From Pseudomonas caricapapayae (lineage in GTDB: Bacteria; Pseudomonadota; Gammaproteobacteria; Pseudomonadales; Pseudomonadaceae), in the NCBI RefSeq assembly GCF_001400735.1, contig NZ_LJPW01000157.1, positions 48,203-112,202 of the forward strand: a stretch of 64,000 nt of DNA, read 5' to 3'. Position numbers and translations under genes: made by a program. This document shows, piece by piece, positions 33,100 to 43,096 of this stretch (positions are counted from its first letter, which is position 1; every line of letters starts with the position of its first letter). The notes under the pieces are model-generated. The model was not told where the DNA came from. It saw only the letters and a list, made by a program, of their open reading frames with translations, and ran no database searches.

Positions 33100-36000
33100 T
33101 CAGCTTTTCAGTTCAAAACCCTCCTTTTGCAACTGGTCGGCCGCCTTTTTCAGGGATTCGGATGGCCGTGACATCTCCCCGTCAAATGTATAACCAATCG
33201 GTTTGTCCTGGTCTTCGCCGTAAATGAAATTGATGCGTCCAAGTGTTTTGGTGACGCTCAGACTGGCTCCGCTGTTGTAGCTGACCAGCGGTAACGGGGA
33301 CGTGAAGTTTTCAGCCTGAGTGGCGGTATGAAACACCACCAGACGTTTGATCCGCATCTTGTTGCGGTCTTCGAGATGGCTGGAGAGATCGTGCTGAGTC
33401 ATTGTGCCGTTACGGCTACCTTCATCGATCAGGTCGATCAATTCGTCCTTCGGCTCTAGCCGTACGCGTGCCAATGTACCTTGGCTGTTTTCCATTTCCT
33501 TGAGCAGGGCGCTGAGTTTTGGGTCCTGGCGCATGAATTCGGCAACCCTCGCCGCATTGCCAGGTGCGCTGGCCTCTCTCACCGAAGCCATGATCCTGGT
33601 CAGGATGCTTTCTCGGGTCAGGCCCGACAGATCCGTTTTGCTGGTCTCGAAGCGAGCGTTATCCAGCACGCTGTGCTTGTTGACCGACGCTTGCTGTTCA
33701 ACGGTTGCCCGTTTCAAACCGCGCAATGCCTTGTACTGGTTATCGTTCTGCGATGGCACACCGGCAAACAGCTCGTTCAGCCCGTCGAGCTGTGCCTGAA
33801 TGGCCTCTGCCGGACTCTTGCCGGTGTAGCGAGCGTTTAGCGGATCGGCCAGTTCTGCCAGGCGTGCTTTTGTAGTGCTGTCCTTGAACACGTCCCCCAG
33901 GCTTTTGGACAGCTTGCTCAAGGCTTCGGCAGTCATTGGTTTCGCCACGTTGTAGCGGAACTTGACCCTTTTGACGGTTCTCGCTTCCACGCTCATGTTC
34001 GCGGCAACGCCAAGGTTGTTGGCGGCGGTCTGGGTGGCCGGTGTCGGGCCAGCGGCAGAGGCGGGTGTGTTGGTTGGATCGGTGTGGGTGGCACCGAGCT
34101 GCCCACGAAGCTGCCCGCCACCCGTCAGGTTGTTGATGAACCTTGGTCGGTTCTTGCCGCCTTCACGCAATTCGGTCTTGTCGTTTTTCTGCGTCAGCGA
34201 ATAGTCGGTGTATGTCATCAGGTTAACCAGAATGTTCGTGGCAAACCCGCCGCGCACGACGGCAGAGAACGGATTGCTGCCATCTTCTGTCAGGTTGACT
34301 CCCGCGCGTAAGTCTGCGGTTCCTCCCGTCGTGATATCAAGCGTGAAGCGGCGTGCTTCATAGGTTTCATGGTCCACTGCTTTTTTCAATACTTGCAACG
34401 GGTTCAGTTTGCCTTCGAACAGGTCATCGACGAACCCGTCGATATCTTCGTCCGGCACATTGAAGACCACGCCAGCACGTTGACTGGCTCCTGCGGTGGC
34501 CGTCAGGTCCACGCCGAGGCGAAAGTTGGGTGTCAGCGTACGATCGTTACCGACATCGACACTGCGGGCCGGATTGTTCGCGTCGAAAAAGCCCGGCCAG
34601 TAGTCCTTGCCGGCCCCCACGCCGATACTTGCGTTGCCTGCGGCTTCGCTCATCAAGTACAGGGTAACGCCGCCTTCGCAACGCTCGGCGTTGAGAATGT
34701 AGTTGCGGTTGCCGGTGGCGCCTGCCGTCGGCCATGGGCCGGTAGCCTTGTCGGCCAGAACCGTGAAAGGACTGGTCAGGTTCAGGCCGTAGCTGCGTTG
34801 CAGCCCGATTTCATCATCACCGTGTTCCAGCTGTTTGAGCATGCTCTTGAACTTGTCGGCAAGCTCGGCCTGGTCAGGGCTGCCGGTTGCCACGCGCATA
34901 TTGACGCTGACCGCATGATCAGGCTTTTTGAACGACTTCAGGAATGATTTGACTGCATCATAGCCACTCTCCAGCGCCGCATTATCGGTAAACCCCATGT
35001 CCGTCACCTGCTTGACGGGATTCTCCCCGTAGGTGATATCACGCAGCGTCGTCAGTTTCTTCTGTATCACGCTCATGTCACTGTGCGGGGTCAGCAGCTC
35101 GGCCTGGTCGAGCAGATTACCCAGGCTTTTCAGGGTGACCAGATCCAGAGCGAGCCGCGCTTTGCTCAAACCCTGATCTTCGCTGGCATCACGGCGCTGT
35201 CCCAAGGGGATATCCGCTTTGCGATGGCTGAGTTTCAGCCCGTTGTCCTTGAGAGTGCCAAGCAGTTTTCCGGTAGGGTTTTCCGCTGATGGCGCAACCT
35301 GGGTCAGGGCGTCCTGCAGTTCTTTTACCAGATCGTGCCCGGAGCTTTTGAAGTTGAGCTTTGTGCCCAGTTCGGCAAGCTTTTTGCCGAATTGCATGCG
35401 CAGCGATGATTTGGCCAGTTCGCCGTGCTGATTGAGCAGACCGTCCTGCTGCCTCAGATTTTTAACCTTGCCATGACTCTGACCGATGGCCATCAGCGCT
35501 GTGTAGGTATGGTTTTCGAGCTCGTCTCGCAACGCTTCGAGTTCCTTGACCAGCGTCGCTCCTTCAGAGCCCAGGTTCAGTCGGGCGATGCGCGCCTTCA
35601 GGTCGTTACCCGGCTCCGGGGGAGGGCCGCCTGCCTCGTGAATCAGCTCCAGTTGCTTGAACAGGATCGACTCGCTCTCGTATACCTCTCTCAGACCGAC
35701 ACGACCATGATGGCGATGCTGAATATGGTTACCAACGTTCTTCATCCAGCGTGGTGGCTCTGCAGTATTTTTATAAACGTTGGCGCGTATGAACTCGCTG
35801 GTGCTGGCTGTGTGGGTTTTTTCCATCCCACCGCGGCCCATGACATTGATGTCGAGTCTGGCGGTCAGTCCGGTTTTAGGAATTCGCCAGGTCTTGTTGG
35901 AACGTGTGATGCGCGCATGCACATCGTTCAAACCGTTTTCTTCCACGGGGCGTGGCTCGAACGCTTGCCATTTTCCGCCCTTGAGTTGCATCAGGCCTTG

Positions 36001-38322
36001 TCCCGGCGCGTCCTCGATCTGTGCACTCAGCCTGTTGTCATCGTTGGTGAAGAGTGCCTTGACGGGCTGGCCTTCAGGTGTGGCAACCGGCGTCCAGCGG
36101 GCGCGCAGGCGGTCTCCGAACTTCACTGCCTGCCAGTCCTCTCTGGGCAGGGAGTAAACTTCACCAGTGCCGGTGAGCGCGTGCAGATTGTGCTTTTCAT
36201 CCAGCGACAGACTCTTGATATCGCCTTGCAGTCCGGGGATGTCCAGCGTAATCGGCTTATGGTCTTTGCTGTGGGCGGTCAGGCAACCCTTGTCATCCAG
36301 CGCGACAAAGCGTTTATCGCTGACCATCGCAAAAGCGGTAATCACCCGATCATCAAGGCCCTCTATTTCCTTGCCTACGGCGACTTTGGTCGAGCGTGCC
36401 GTCTGGGCCAGCGCCGTATTGTGGTCAAAGGCCATGTTGGGGTGTTCGGGAGCAACCGTCAGCTTGTGCAGCTTGCCGCCCTTGAGTACGTAAGCGTTGC
36501 TGTCGGCCCCGCGTTGCAGGCGATCAATGTCTTTGATCCCGGCGTCTTTCCAGCATTGTGGTGTCGCGTCCCAACGCTGAATGCGCCCCTCGCTGAGGCC
36601 GACCAGCCCGGAGCGGTCGAGATTGAGCCGGTCAGGAGCGGCGGGAGCTGCTGGTATCGTCAGGCCACGAGTGTTGTCCAGCACCAGTGCATTGGTCAGG
36701 TTCCAGCCGCTTTCCAGTCTGGAGCCCTGTTCGTCCAGGGCGTGGGAGTGAACTTCGCCCTGACGGTTTTTGATCAGCGCATGAATACGGCCGTCGTCGC
36801 CGTTGATGAAACCGGTGACGCTGTTGTGGCCACCAAGAGGCAGGCCTGCCAACTGATAGCCGGTCTGCTCGGGCATGAGCTTCAACTGCGCGGCGTCGCT
36901 GTCAAAGGCGCTACGGTCTGTGCTGTAAAGCCTGCCCTGAGTGTCTGCGACGAACAGCTTGTCGGCGCTCAGGCCAACCGCAGCCGCTTGCGCCTTGCCG
37001 CCATCCAGCTCCAGGGTTTTGGTTTTCTTCTCCGTCAGCCCGCCAATCACCGGCGTCATGTCGGTCAGCAGGATCGTTTGAGTGTCTTTGCCGCTGAGCA
37101 ACGCCGCTCTGTTGTCCGGCGCGACCGAGAATGACTGCAGGTCTTTGACTTCCACATGCGGCATGAACGGACTCGAAAGGTCGACCACGGCATCATCACT
37201 TTTTGCATAGACCGAGCCGTTGCCGCCCATGGCAAGACTATTGAAGGCAATGTCCTCCGTGTTTTCGGGAGCTTTCCAGCGGATGTTTATCGGGTCGAAC
37301 TGATACAGCCGGTCTTCGTGCACGCGCAGGCGATCACTGGCCTCTGTGAGGTGTACATCGGTGAGGTACGCGAGATGGGCCTTGCCCGGTAATTCCTGAG
37401 TTGTGCGCCCGCTGGGGGAGTTGATGTGAAGGTGACCATCTTCCCGTTCCAGGCTTACGGCTGCGGGTTTTCTTCCTTCTATAGGCAGCGCCTCGTTGCT
37501 GCTGCGGATCAACGCCAGCGCGCTGTCGTCCTGTGCCAGATGCAACAGATGCCCGTTGGTTTGCAACAACTGGTGGCCATACACGCCCTGTTTGCTCTCT
37601 TGGGCCAGATAGGTCTGGCCGGAGTTGGCAAGAATGTCTTCCAGCAACGGGTCGAGGCCAGGCGTATCAAACGTGGAAAAGTCGGGTTTGCCTTTGGCAT
37701 CCAGTCCAATCGTGCCCTGTGGCTGTGAGCTGCGCACCAGCTCCCCGGCCTTGAGTTCAAAGCGGCCGCCGTTGCTGGGTCCCAGCCGGGCATAAGGGGC
37801 CGGCGCTTCTTTGGAGTCTCCGGCTTTGGTGCCGGAACTGCTTGCCTCGTTCTGGTGTTCTCCCGGCAGATCGAATCTGACGTGAAGATTGTTTCGCCTG
37901 GCCATGTCGATACGCGGCGACGTGTGTTCGATTTCATGGGCGTCTGCCTCGGCGCTTCCTGTCGTGTTCGGACTGTTACGCAGGATTGACTTGAGGGGAG
38001 TGGCAGAGGGCGGCGTCAGGTTTTCCGCCAGGCGCGGTTCGCGTTGAGAGCGTTTTGCGGTCTGAGAATGGGATGCAGATGCAGCGGGCGTGGTGTTTTT
38101 GCTGCTGAGCGGTCTGGCCGCTGTTTGCTGCGGTGCCTTGGACTTCTGAAACAGTTTGCCGACACTCTTCAGTGCTCGCTTGCCGATGCTGCTCAATGAG
38201 TGCGAAGCGCGTTGTGTCGGCTGCTCGTTTTTCTGCTGTAGCCCCGTGGCGGTGTGCGTGCTTGCAGTGCTTGATGACTGTAGGGGGTTTCCGGTGGTCC
38301 GGTTGATAGGTGGTGCTTGCAC
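33100..38322 (-). CDS. avrE1: type III effector AvrE
   Basis: A 1740-residue AvrE-family effector, the largest conserved effector, which promotes water-soaking and suppresses defence; recent work describes the family as plasma-membrane water/solute channels. Seen here: a Ser/Gln-rich N-terminus, a beta-propeller-like middle, two WxxxE motifs (WKAPE at about 349, WQAFE at about 785), and the conserved C-terminus (KLVVFHTATQAENFTSP, ending GFELKS). The start is a GTG at 38322 with AGGGAG seven bases before. The ATG at 38388 lies five bases from its own -10 box, so it cannot be in the transcript. The frame is intact and full-length. It is convergent with shcE. Confidence 0.95.
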   Translation of the reverse strand: MQAPPINRTTGNPLQSSSTASTHTATGLQQKNEQPTQRASHSLSSIGKRALKSVGKLFQKSKAPQQTAARPLSSKNTTPAASASHSQTAKRSQREPRLAENLTPPSATPLKSILRNSPNTTGSAEADAHEIEHTSPRIDMARRNNLHVRFDLPGEHQNEASSSGTKAGDSKEAPAPYARLGPSNGGRFELKAGELVRSSQPQGTIGLDAKGKPDFSTFDTPGLDPLLEDILANSGQTYLAQESKQGVYGHQLLQTNGHLLHLAQDDSALALIRSSNEALPIEGRKPAAVSLEREDGHLHINSPSGRTTQELPGKAHLAYLTDVHLTEASDRLRVHEDRLYQFDPINIRWKAPENTEDIAFNSLAMGGNGSVYAKSDDAVVDLSSPFMPHVEVKDLQSFSVAPDNRAALLSGKDTQTILLTDMTPVIGGLTEKKTKTLELDGGKAQAAAVGLSADKLFVADTQGRLYSTDRSAFDSDAAQLKLMPEQTGYQLAGLPLGGHNSVTGFINGDDGRIHALIKNRQGEVHSHALDEQGSRLESGWNLTNALVLDNTRGLTIPAAPAAPDRLNLDRSGLVGLSEGRIQRWDATPQCWKDAGIKDIDRLQRGADSNAYVLKGGKLHKLTVAPEHPNMAFDHNTALAQTARSTKVAVGKEIEGLDDRVITAFAMVSDKRFVALDDKGCLTAHSKDHKPITLDIPGLQGDIKSLSLDEKHNLHALTGTGEVYSLPREDWQAVKFGDRLRARWTPVATPEGQPVKALFTNDDNRLSAQIEDAPGQGLMQLKGGKWQAFEPRPVEENGLNDVHARITRSNKTWRIPKTGLTARLDINVMGRGGMEKTHTASTSEFIRANVYKNTAEPPRWMKNVGNHIQHRHHGRVGLREVYESESILFKQLELIHEAGGPPPEPGNDLKARIARLNLGSEGATLVKELEALRDELENHTYTALMAIGQSHGKVKNLRQQDGLLNQHGELAKSSLRMQFGKKLAELGTKLNFKSSGHDLVKELQDALTQVAPSAENPTGKLLGTLKDNGLKLSHRKADIPLGQRRDASEDQGLSKARLALDLVTLKSLGNLLDQAELLTPHSDMSVIQKKLTTLRDITYGENPVKQVTDMGFTDNAALESGYDAVKSFLKSFKKPDHAVSVNMRVATGSPDQAELADKFKSMLKQLEHGDDEIGLQRSYGLNLTSPFTVLADKATGPWPTAGATGNRNYILNAERCEGGVTLYLMSEAAGNASIGVGAGKDYWPGFFDANNPARSVDVGNDRTLTPNFRLGVDLTATAGASQRAGVVFNVPDEDIDGFVDDLFEGKLNPLQVLKKAVDHETYEARRFTLDITTGGTADLRAGVNLTEDGSNPFSAVVRGGFATNILVNLMTYTDYSLTQKNDKTELREGGKNRPRFINNLTGGGQLRGQLGATHTDPTNTPASAAGPTPATQTAANNLGVAANMSVEARTVKRVKFRYNVAKPMTAEALSKLSKSLGDVFKDSTTKARLAELADPLNARYTGKSPAEAIQAQLDGLNELFAGVPSQNDNQYKALRGLKRATVEQQASVNKHSVLDNARFETSKTDLSGLTRESILTRIMASVREASAPGNAARVAEFMRQDPKLSALLKEMENSQGTLARVRLEPKDELIDLIDEGSRNGTMTQHDLSSHLEDRNKMRIKRLVVFHTATQAENFTSPLPLVSYNSGASLSVTKTLGRINFIYGEDQDKPIGYTFDGEMSRPSESLKKAADQLQKEGFELKS

Positions 38323-38392
38323 GGTGAATCTCCCTGTCCGTTTTGACGCTGATAGCCGCCTGATGTAGCCCTGAGAAAAATCCTTCACAAGC

Positions 38393-38420
38393 TGAGTGTC
38401 ATGGGGTGCAGGCCGGTTCC
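38393..38420 (-). promoter_or_regulatory. hrp box of avrE (one mismatch)
   Basis: On the minus strand GGAACC, 15 bases, ACACTCA: consensus except that CCAC reads ACAC. It lies 71 bases before the GTG start and decides that start. Confidence 0.8.
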
Positions 38421-38517
38421 ATAAGAAATGGCGGTAATGAAAGTCAAAGGCTGAAATGATTCAGCGCTTCGTCGTCTGGAGATATACGGGGCTTTTTCGG
38501 GAATATCTGCCTGACAG

Positions 38518-38545
38518 GGAACCGGAATGGCGAGCACGCCACGTA
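38518..38545 (+). promoter_or_regulatory. hrp box of hrpH
   Basis: GGAACC, 15 bases, CCACGTA, an exact HrpL match. An in-frame ATG at 38527 falls inside it, so the gene must start at 38575. It is divergent from the avrE box with a 97-base gap. Confidence 0.9.
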
Positions 38546-38574
38546 GAGTGGACACGTTCAGGACATTCCCGCCC

Positions 38575-40038
38575 ATGCCCGCCGTCGCCTTACCTGATTC
38601 CCGTCCACGCTCGCTGGCTCGCTCGGTCCAGATCGCCGTCCTCGCTTTGGGCTCGCTGTGTGTGGGCTGTCAGTCAGTCGACTATGCACAACCGCGTATG
38701 GATCGCATGCCGCGTCTTGTTGCAGGGCTGACATCCTGGGTGGACGATGAGCAGCCAGGTTCAAGGGCTTCGCAAAAGATCTCCGACTTGCCCGTCTACA
38801 ATGGCGAAGATGTCTGGCAGCGGGTGGCCCAGCGTTGCAGGCTGGCAGATAGCCAGGGCATGAATGAGCGTATTGCCCGGCAACGTGACTGGCTGTTGAG
38901 CAATCGCGGCTTTATTACCGGAGCGAGTGGCAGGGCCAGTCCCTATCTGCATTTCATCGTCGAGCGTCTGGACGAGCGCAACATGCCGCTGGAGCTGGCG
39001 CTGCTGCCGATGATCGAGAGCTCTTACAACCCGATGGCCAATTCACCCTCTGCGGCGGCGGGGCTGTGGCAGTTCATCCCTTCCACAGGGCGCAGTTTCA
39101 ATCTGAATCAAAGCGCTACCTACGACGCTCGCCGTGACGTAGTGGCCTCAAGCAAGGCCGCAATGGATTATCTGACACGTCTGCATGATCAGTTCGACAA
39201 TGACTGGCTGCTGGCGCTGGCCGCCTACAATGCGGGCGAGGGGACTGTCGGGCGGGCGATCGAAGCCAACCGTCGGCGCGGTCTGCCTGTCGATTACTGG
39301 CACCTGACGTTACCCAGGGAAACCCAGGATTACGTACCTCGTTTGCTGGCACTCTCGATTCTGGTTCGCAACCCTGAGGCCTACGGGGTAAAGCTGACTC
39401 CGGTCGCCAATACGCCTTATTTCGACATGGTCGAGCTTAACCATGCAGTGGATCTTACCCAGCTGGCGGCTACAGCCGGCGTGGATGAGGGGCAACTGGT
39501 CAGACTCAACTCGGCGTTTCTGCGCAAAAAAACGCCGGATGGACCGGGGCGGTTGCTGCTGCCCAAGACTCAGAAGCAGGTGCTGACAGCGGGTATTGCG
39601 CGAATAACGGGTGAGTCGCCAGTGACGACAGGCCCTCAACGCGTTGAGAAGCCTGTGATCGAACGCTTGCCCACGTCCCCACCTGCACGGCCGGTGCAAG
39701 TGGTCGAACGAACACCTGTGCCAAAGCCTGTCCAGGCAGTACAAACGGCTGAGCAGGTGCCTGCGCCACGCCCGGTGGAATCCGCGCCGGTAGCAGAACA
39801 GGCATCCGTAGCGCAGATACAGCCCTCAGGGCAGGCTGTGAAGCCTGAAGAGTTGCCGACGATCACAGCGCCGGTTCCGGCAGGCAACCCATCATTGGTA
39901 TCAAATGGCGTACAAGCCCGGCATTACATAGATGACCGTTCGTCGCCGCGCAAGCGCGATGATATCGAGGATCGCAACGGTCCGCGCGAGCTGCCGAGCG
40001 GACCGCGAGTGGTGGTCTACGCCAGCGAATCGCGCTAA
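38575..40038 (+). CDS. hrpH: HrpH, membrane-bound lytic transglycosylase (conserved effector locus ORF1)
   Basis: A 487-residue protein with a signal peptide (VQIAVLALGSLCVGC, a possible lipobox), an MltD-like lytic transglycosylase domain (catalytic Glu in LLPMIESSYNP; SAAAGLWQFIPSTG; ALAAYNAGEG), then a Pro-rich tail (about residues 360-450). It cleaves peptidoglycan to let the secretion apparatus or translocon through and is known to assist effector translocation. Start ATG 38575, as ATG 38527 lies within the hrp box. Its Shine-Dalgarno (AGGA, 11 bases away) is weak. It ends before a hairpin ahead of the hrpR region. Confidence 0.92.
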   Translation: MPAVALPDSRPRSLARSVQIAVLALGSLCVGCQSVDYAQPRMDRMPRLVAGLTSWVDDEQPGSRASQKISDLPVYNGEDVWQRVAQRCRLADSQGMNERIARQRDWLLSNRGFITGASGRASPYLHFIVERLDERNMPLELALLPMIESSYNPMANSPSAAAGLWQFIPSTGRSFNLNQSATYDARRDVVASSKAAMDYLTRLHDQFDNDWLLALAAYNAGEGTVGRAIEANRRRGLPVDYWHLTLPRETQDYVPRLLALSILVRNPEAYGVKLTPVANTPYFDMVELNHAVDLTQLAATAGVDEGQLVRLNSAFLRKKTPDGPGRLLLPKTQKQVLTAGIARITGESPVTTGPQRVEKPVIERLPTSPPARPVQVVERTPVPKPVQAVQTAEQVPAPRPVESAPVAEQASVAQIQPSGQAVKPEELPTITAPVPAGNPSLVSNGVQARHYIDDRSSPRKRDDIEDRNGPRELPSGPRVVVYASESR

Positions 40039-40065
40039 AAATCTGCGGTCTTGAGGCGCTACGAC

Positions 40066-40096
40066 TGCGCAAATCCCCTTTAAAATGCGCTTTTTT
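40066..40096 (+). terminator. possible terminator after hrpH
   Basis: GCGCA ... TGCGC forms a short stem with a 14-base loop followed directly by six T. It is a modest hairpin but ends the hrpH transcript in a sensible place. Confidence 0.5.
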
Positions 40097-41124
40097 GGTG
40101 CTTTTTCTCGTTTTCACGCGTACTTGATCCAGTCTCAAAGTGCTCTATCTTTACGCGGATTTCCCCTTTTTTTGTTCTCGCTCGTGGCAGGTCGCCATGA
40201 ACTATCTACTCGTGCCGTCTCTATTTTCACTGAACTTTTGTAAATATTTGTAAGCTAGTTCTTACACACATTTAGAAACATTCTAGCGCCATGACCGGGT
40301 ATCAGTGATCTTTATGGTCGTCACTTCCATCGATGCCTAAGCTGACGATTGATGGATTGTCCTACACTGAATCCTTTCAGTTGGCTATTTACCTCGCCGC
40401 TTTTTTTGCTTGTATGCGTATGCGCCCACTCGTTCGGATAGCCGAATGGGGTGATGGCATAAAGCCGCCTAAGCTTGTGCCCGGAATACGGGAGGTTTGT
40501 GCGGCCTCCAGAACGGAGTGTGGGCGGCGTTCGGAAAACCGAATGAAAAGAGCCGTGGCAGTCTTGTTGTTCAAGGTGCCGGACAAGCCCTCTGTTTTAA
40601 CGCTCAAAGTAACAAGTTTTCTTAAGCACTTTCTTATTTTAGTGTGTGCATCGCTTAGTCTGTTTAGTCTGTAAGAAGTGTCTTTTGTACGCGTCATGTC
40701 CGTTGTGCCTGTTCAGGTGATGTGGTGATTGAGTGTTCCATCTGGGTAGTGTCCTGGCTTTTAAACAGGTTCGATTAAACCTGTTCTTGCGTCGGTTGTT
40801 TTTTAAATAATAAAACCGTGCGGTTACATGGTTTTTTGCCTGGCTCCAAGACAGGGCATCCGGTCTTGAAGCCCGCAGGCAGGAGGGCAAGCGGATTTTT
40901 CTGGTCGTAAATGCTTGATCAGGATGGAATAACGATAGATTAAAGTAATCATCCCAACAGAGTGGCTCTATGCCAGATTTTTCCATAAGATGATGGTATT
41001 ACTATGATAATAATTCTCAACTTTGTGAGCTTTTTCTCATTCGCAGGGGAACTAAATTACTATATGTCTGCCTTGTAAGACGTGGTATTAATAGTCCGCT
41101 TGCCACCCACAGTGAGAGTGAACG
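40097..41124. other. 1.0-kb AT-rich region upstream of hrpR
   Basis: I see no supported gene in this stretch. Two open frames (40333-40674 plus, 40639-40986 minus) look spurious: they have no family features and are rich in Lys/Arg and low-complexity residues. The DNA is distinctly more AT-rich than its neighbours, with runs of A and T. As the region before hrpR it is expected to carry the hrpRS promoter(s) and sites for upstream regulators (GacA, RhpR and others); I could not find a clear RhpR-type GTATC-N6-GATAC repeat. Confidence 0.6.
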
Positions 41125-42045
41125 ATGAGCACAGGCATTGATAAGGACGTCCGAGAGTGTTGGGACGTAACTGCATTATCCGCTGGTCATCAAATTGCAA
41201 TGAACAGCGCGTTTCTGGATATGGATTTGTTGCTGTGCGGGGAAACCGGAACCGGCAAAGACACCTTGGCCAATCGTGTTCATGAGCTGTCCAGCCGGTC
41301 CGGGCCTTTTGTCGGCATGAATTGCGCCGCCATTCCGGAGTCGCTGGCAGAAAGCCAGTTGTTCGGTGTCGTCAATGGCGCATTTACCGGTGTCTGCCGC
41401 GCTCGTGAGGGCTACATCGAGGCGTCCAGCGGCGGCACGCTTTACCTGGATGAAATCGACAGCATGCCGCTGAGCCTTCAGGCCAAATTACTGCGCGTGC
41501 TGGAGAGCCGGGGAGTCGAGCGGCTGGGCTCGACCGAGTTCATTCCACTGGATCTGCGCGTGATTGCTTCAGCCCAGCGCCCATTGGATGAACTGGTGGA
41601 ACAAGGACTTTTTCGTCGCGATCTGTTTTTTCGGCTCAACGTGCTGACGCTTCACTTGCCAGCCTTGCGCAAACGTCGCGAGCAGATCCTGCCGTTGTTC
41701 GACCAGTTCACCCAGGAGATTGCCGCTGAGTTCCAACGTCCCGTTCCTGTACTGGACAACGGTCGTGTGCAGATCCTCCTCAGCCATGACTGGCCGGGCA
41801 ACGTACGTGAGCTGAAGTCCGCAGCCAAGCGGTTTGTGTTGGGGTTCCCTCTGCTGGGCGCCGAGCCGGTGGACGCACGCGACCCCGCGACAGGTCTGCG
41901 CATGCAAATGCGCGTGATCGAGAAAATGCTTATTCAGGACGCACTCAAGCGGCACCGACACAATGTAGACGCCGTGCTTCAGGAGCTTGAACTGCCCAGA
42001 CGTACGCTTTACCACCGCATGAAGGAGTTGGGAGTTGCTGCTTGA
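41125..42045 (+). CDS. hrpR: HrpR, sigma-54 enhancer-binding activator
   Basis: A 306-residue bacterial enhancer-binding protein, one half of the HrpR/HrpS hetero-hexamer that activates hrpL. It lacks an N-terminal receiver domain, as usual: AAA+ core with Walker A GETGTGKD, Walker B GGTLYLDEIDS and a C-terminal Fis-type HTH (RRTLYHRMKELG). The sigma-54-contact loop reads GAFTGV rather than GAFTGA. It is followed after 49 bases by hrpS, so the two are co-transcribed. Confidence 0.97.
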   Translation: MSTGIDKDVRECWDVTALSAGHQIAMNSAFLDMDLLLCGETGTGKDTLANRVHELSSRSGPFVGMNCAAIPESLAESQLFGVVNGAFTGVCRAREGYIEASSGGTLYLDEIDSMPLSLQAKLLRVLESRGVERLGSTEFIPLDLRVIASAQRPLDELVEQGLFRRDLFFRLNVLTLHLPALRKRREQILPLFDQFTQEIAAEFQRPVPVLDNGRVQILLSHDWPGNVRELKSAAKRFVLGFPLLGAEPVDARDPATGLRMQMRVIEKMLIQDALKRHRHNVDAVLQELELPRRTLYHRMKELGVAA

Positions 42046-42094
42046 TTGCAGCAACGGCTGGAGTCCGAAAAGCTGATGTCTAGGGAGTTGTGGG

Positions 42095-43003
42095 ATGGAG
42101 CTTGATGATGGGTTTGATGATGATCTGGACCAGGAGTGTGTGCCGAATCTGGGGATCGTTGCTGAAAGCATTTCGCAACTCGGCATCGATGTGTTGCTGT
42201 CAGGCGAGACCGGGACCGGCAAAGACACTATCGCCCAGCGAATTCATGCAATGTCTGGCCGTAAAGGCCGCCTGGTCGCGATGAATTGCGCTGCGATTCC
42301 GGAGTCACTGGCCGAGAGCGAGCTGTTTGGCGTGGTCAGCGGTGCCTACACCGGTGCCGACCGTTCCAGGGTCGGTTACATCGAAGCGGCGCAAGGCGGT
42401 ACGCTGTATCTGGATGAGATCGATAGCATGCCGCTCAGCCTGCAGGCCAAGCTGTTGAGGGTGCTGGAAACCCGCGCCTTGGAACGACTGGGTTCAACGT
42501 CGACGATCAAGCTGGACGTTTGCGTGATCGCGTCGGCTCAGTCGTGTCTGGACGATGCCGTCGAGCAGGGCAGGTTTCGTCGCGATCTGTACTTTCGCCT
42601 CAACGTGCTGACCCTCCAGCTGCCGGCGTTGCGTACCCAGCCTGAGCGTATTCTGCCCTTGTTCAAGCGATTCGTTGCGGCTGCCGCCAAAGAACTGGAG
42701 GCTGTCCCGCCCGATGTCTGCCCCCTGCTTCAGCAGGTGTTACTGGGGCATGACTGGCCTGGCAATATCCGTGAGCTCAAGGCGGCAGCCAAGCGCCATG
42801 TATTGGGTTTCCCCGTGCTGGGCGTCGATCCGCAAAGTGAAGAACACCTGGCCTGCGGTCTCAAATCCCAGTTGCGGGCGATTGAAAAGGCTTTGATTCA
42901 ACAGGCGCTCAAGCGTCACCGCAATTGCATTGACGCCGCAAGCCTGGAGCTGGATATGCCTCGGCGTACGCTTTATCGACGTATCAAGGAATTGCAGATC
43001 TGA
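42095..43003 (+). CDS. hrpS: HrpS, sigma-54 enhancer-binding activator
   Basis: A 302-residue paralogue of HrpR, its partner in the hetero-hexamer. Walker A GETGTGKD, sigma-54 loop GAYTGA (Phe to Tyr), Walker B GGTLYLDEIDS, and Fis-type HTH RRTLYRRIKEL. The anti-activator HrpV binds HrpS. ATG 42095 has AGGGAG ahead. Its stop is only 18 bases from the hrpA hrp box, with no visible terminator. Confidence 0.97.
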   Translation: MELDDGFDDDLDQECVPNLGIVAESISQLGIDVLLSGETGTGKDTIAQRIHAMSGRKGRLVAMNCAAIPESLAESELFGVVSGAYTGADRSRVGYIEAAQGGTLYLDEIDSMPLSLQAKLLRVLETRALERLGSTSTIKLDVCVIASAQSCLDDAVEQGRFRRDLYFRLNVLTLQLPALRTQPERILPLFKRFVAAAAKELEAVPPDVCPLLQQVLLGHDWPGNIRELKAAAKRHVLGFPVLGVDPQSEEHLACGLKSQLRAIEKALIQQALKRHRNCIDAASLELDMPRRTLYRRIKELQI

Positions 43004-43020
43004 TTTTTTGCAAACCCGCT

Positions 43021-43049
43021 GGAACCGATCTGCGGGTCGTTGCCACCTA
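43021..43049 (+). promoter_or_regulatory. hrp box of the hrpA operon
   Basis: GGAACC, 16 bases, CCACCTA, exact match to the HrpL consensus, 48 bases before hrpA. Confidence 0.94.
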
Positions 43050-43096
43050 GCTGTACCAAGCAATAACGCTGGTGTAGATAAAAGGGGCATCACGTC

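Noticed and set aside
35425..37134. A 569-residue open frame antisense to avrE
   Set aside because: It lies wholly inside a well-supported effector gene on the opposite strand, has no family features, and reflects the codon bias of avrE.
40333..40986. Two open frames (113 residues plus, 115 residues minus) before hrpR as possible genes
   Set aside because: No recognisable domain, no good ribosome binding site, AT-rich low-complexity composition, and they overlap each other.
40990..41124. GTATT-N5-GATAA near 41000 as an RhpR site
   Set aside because: Both half sites are imperfect and the spacing differs from GTATC-N6-GATAC.
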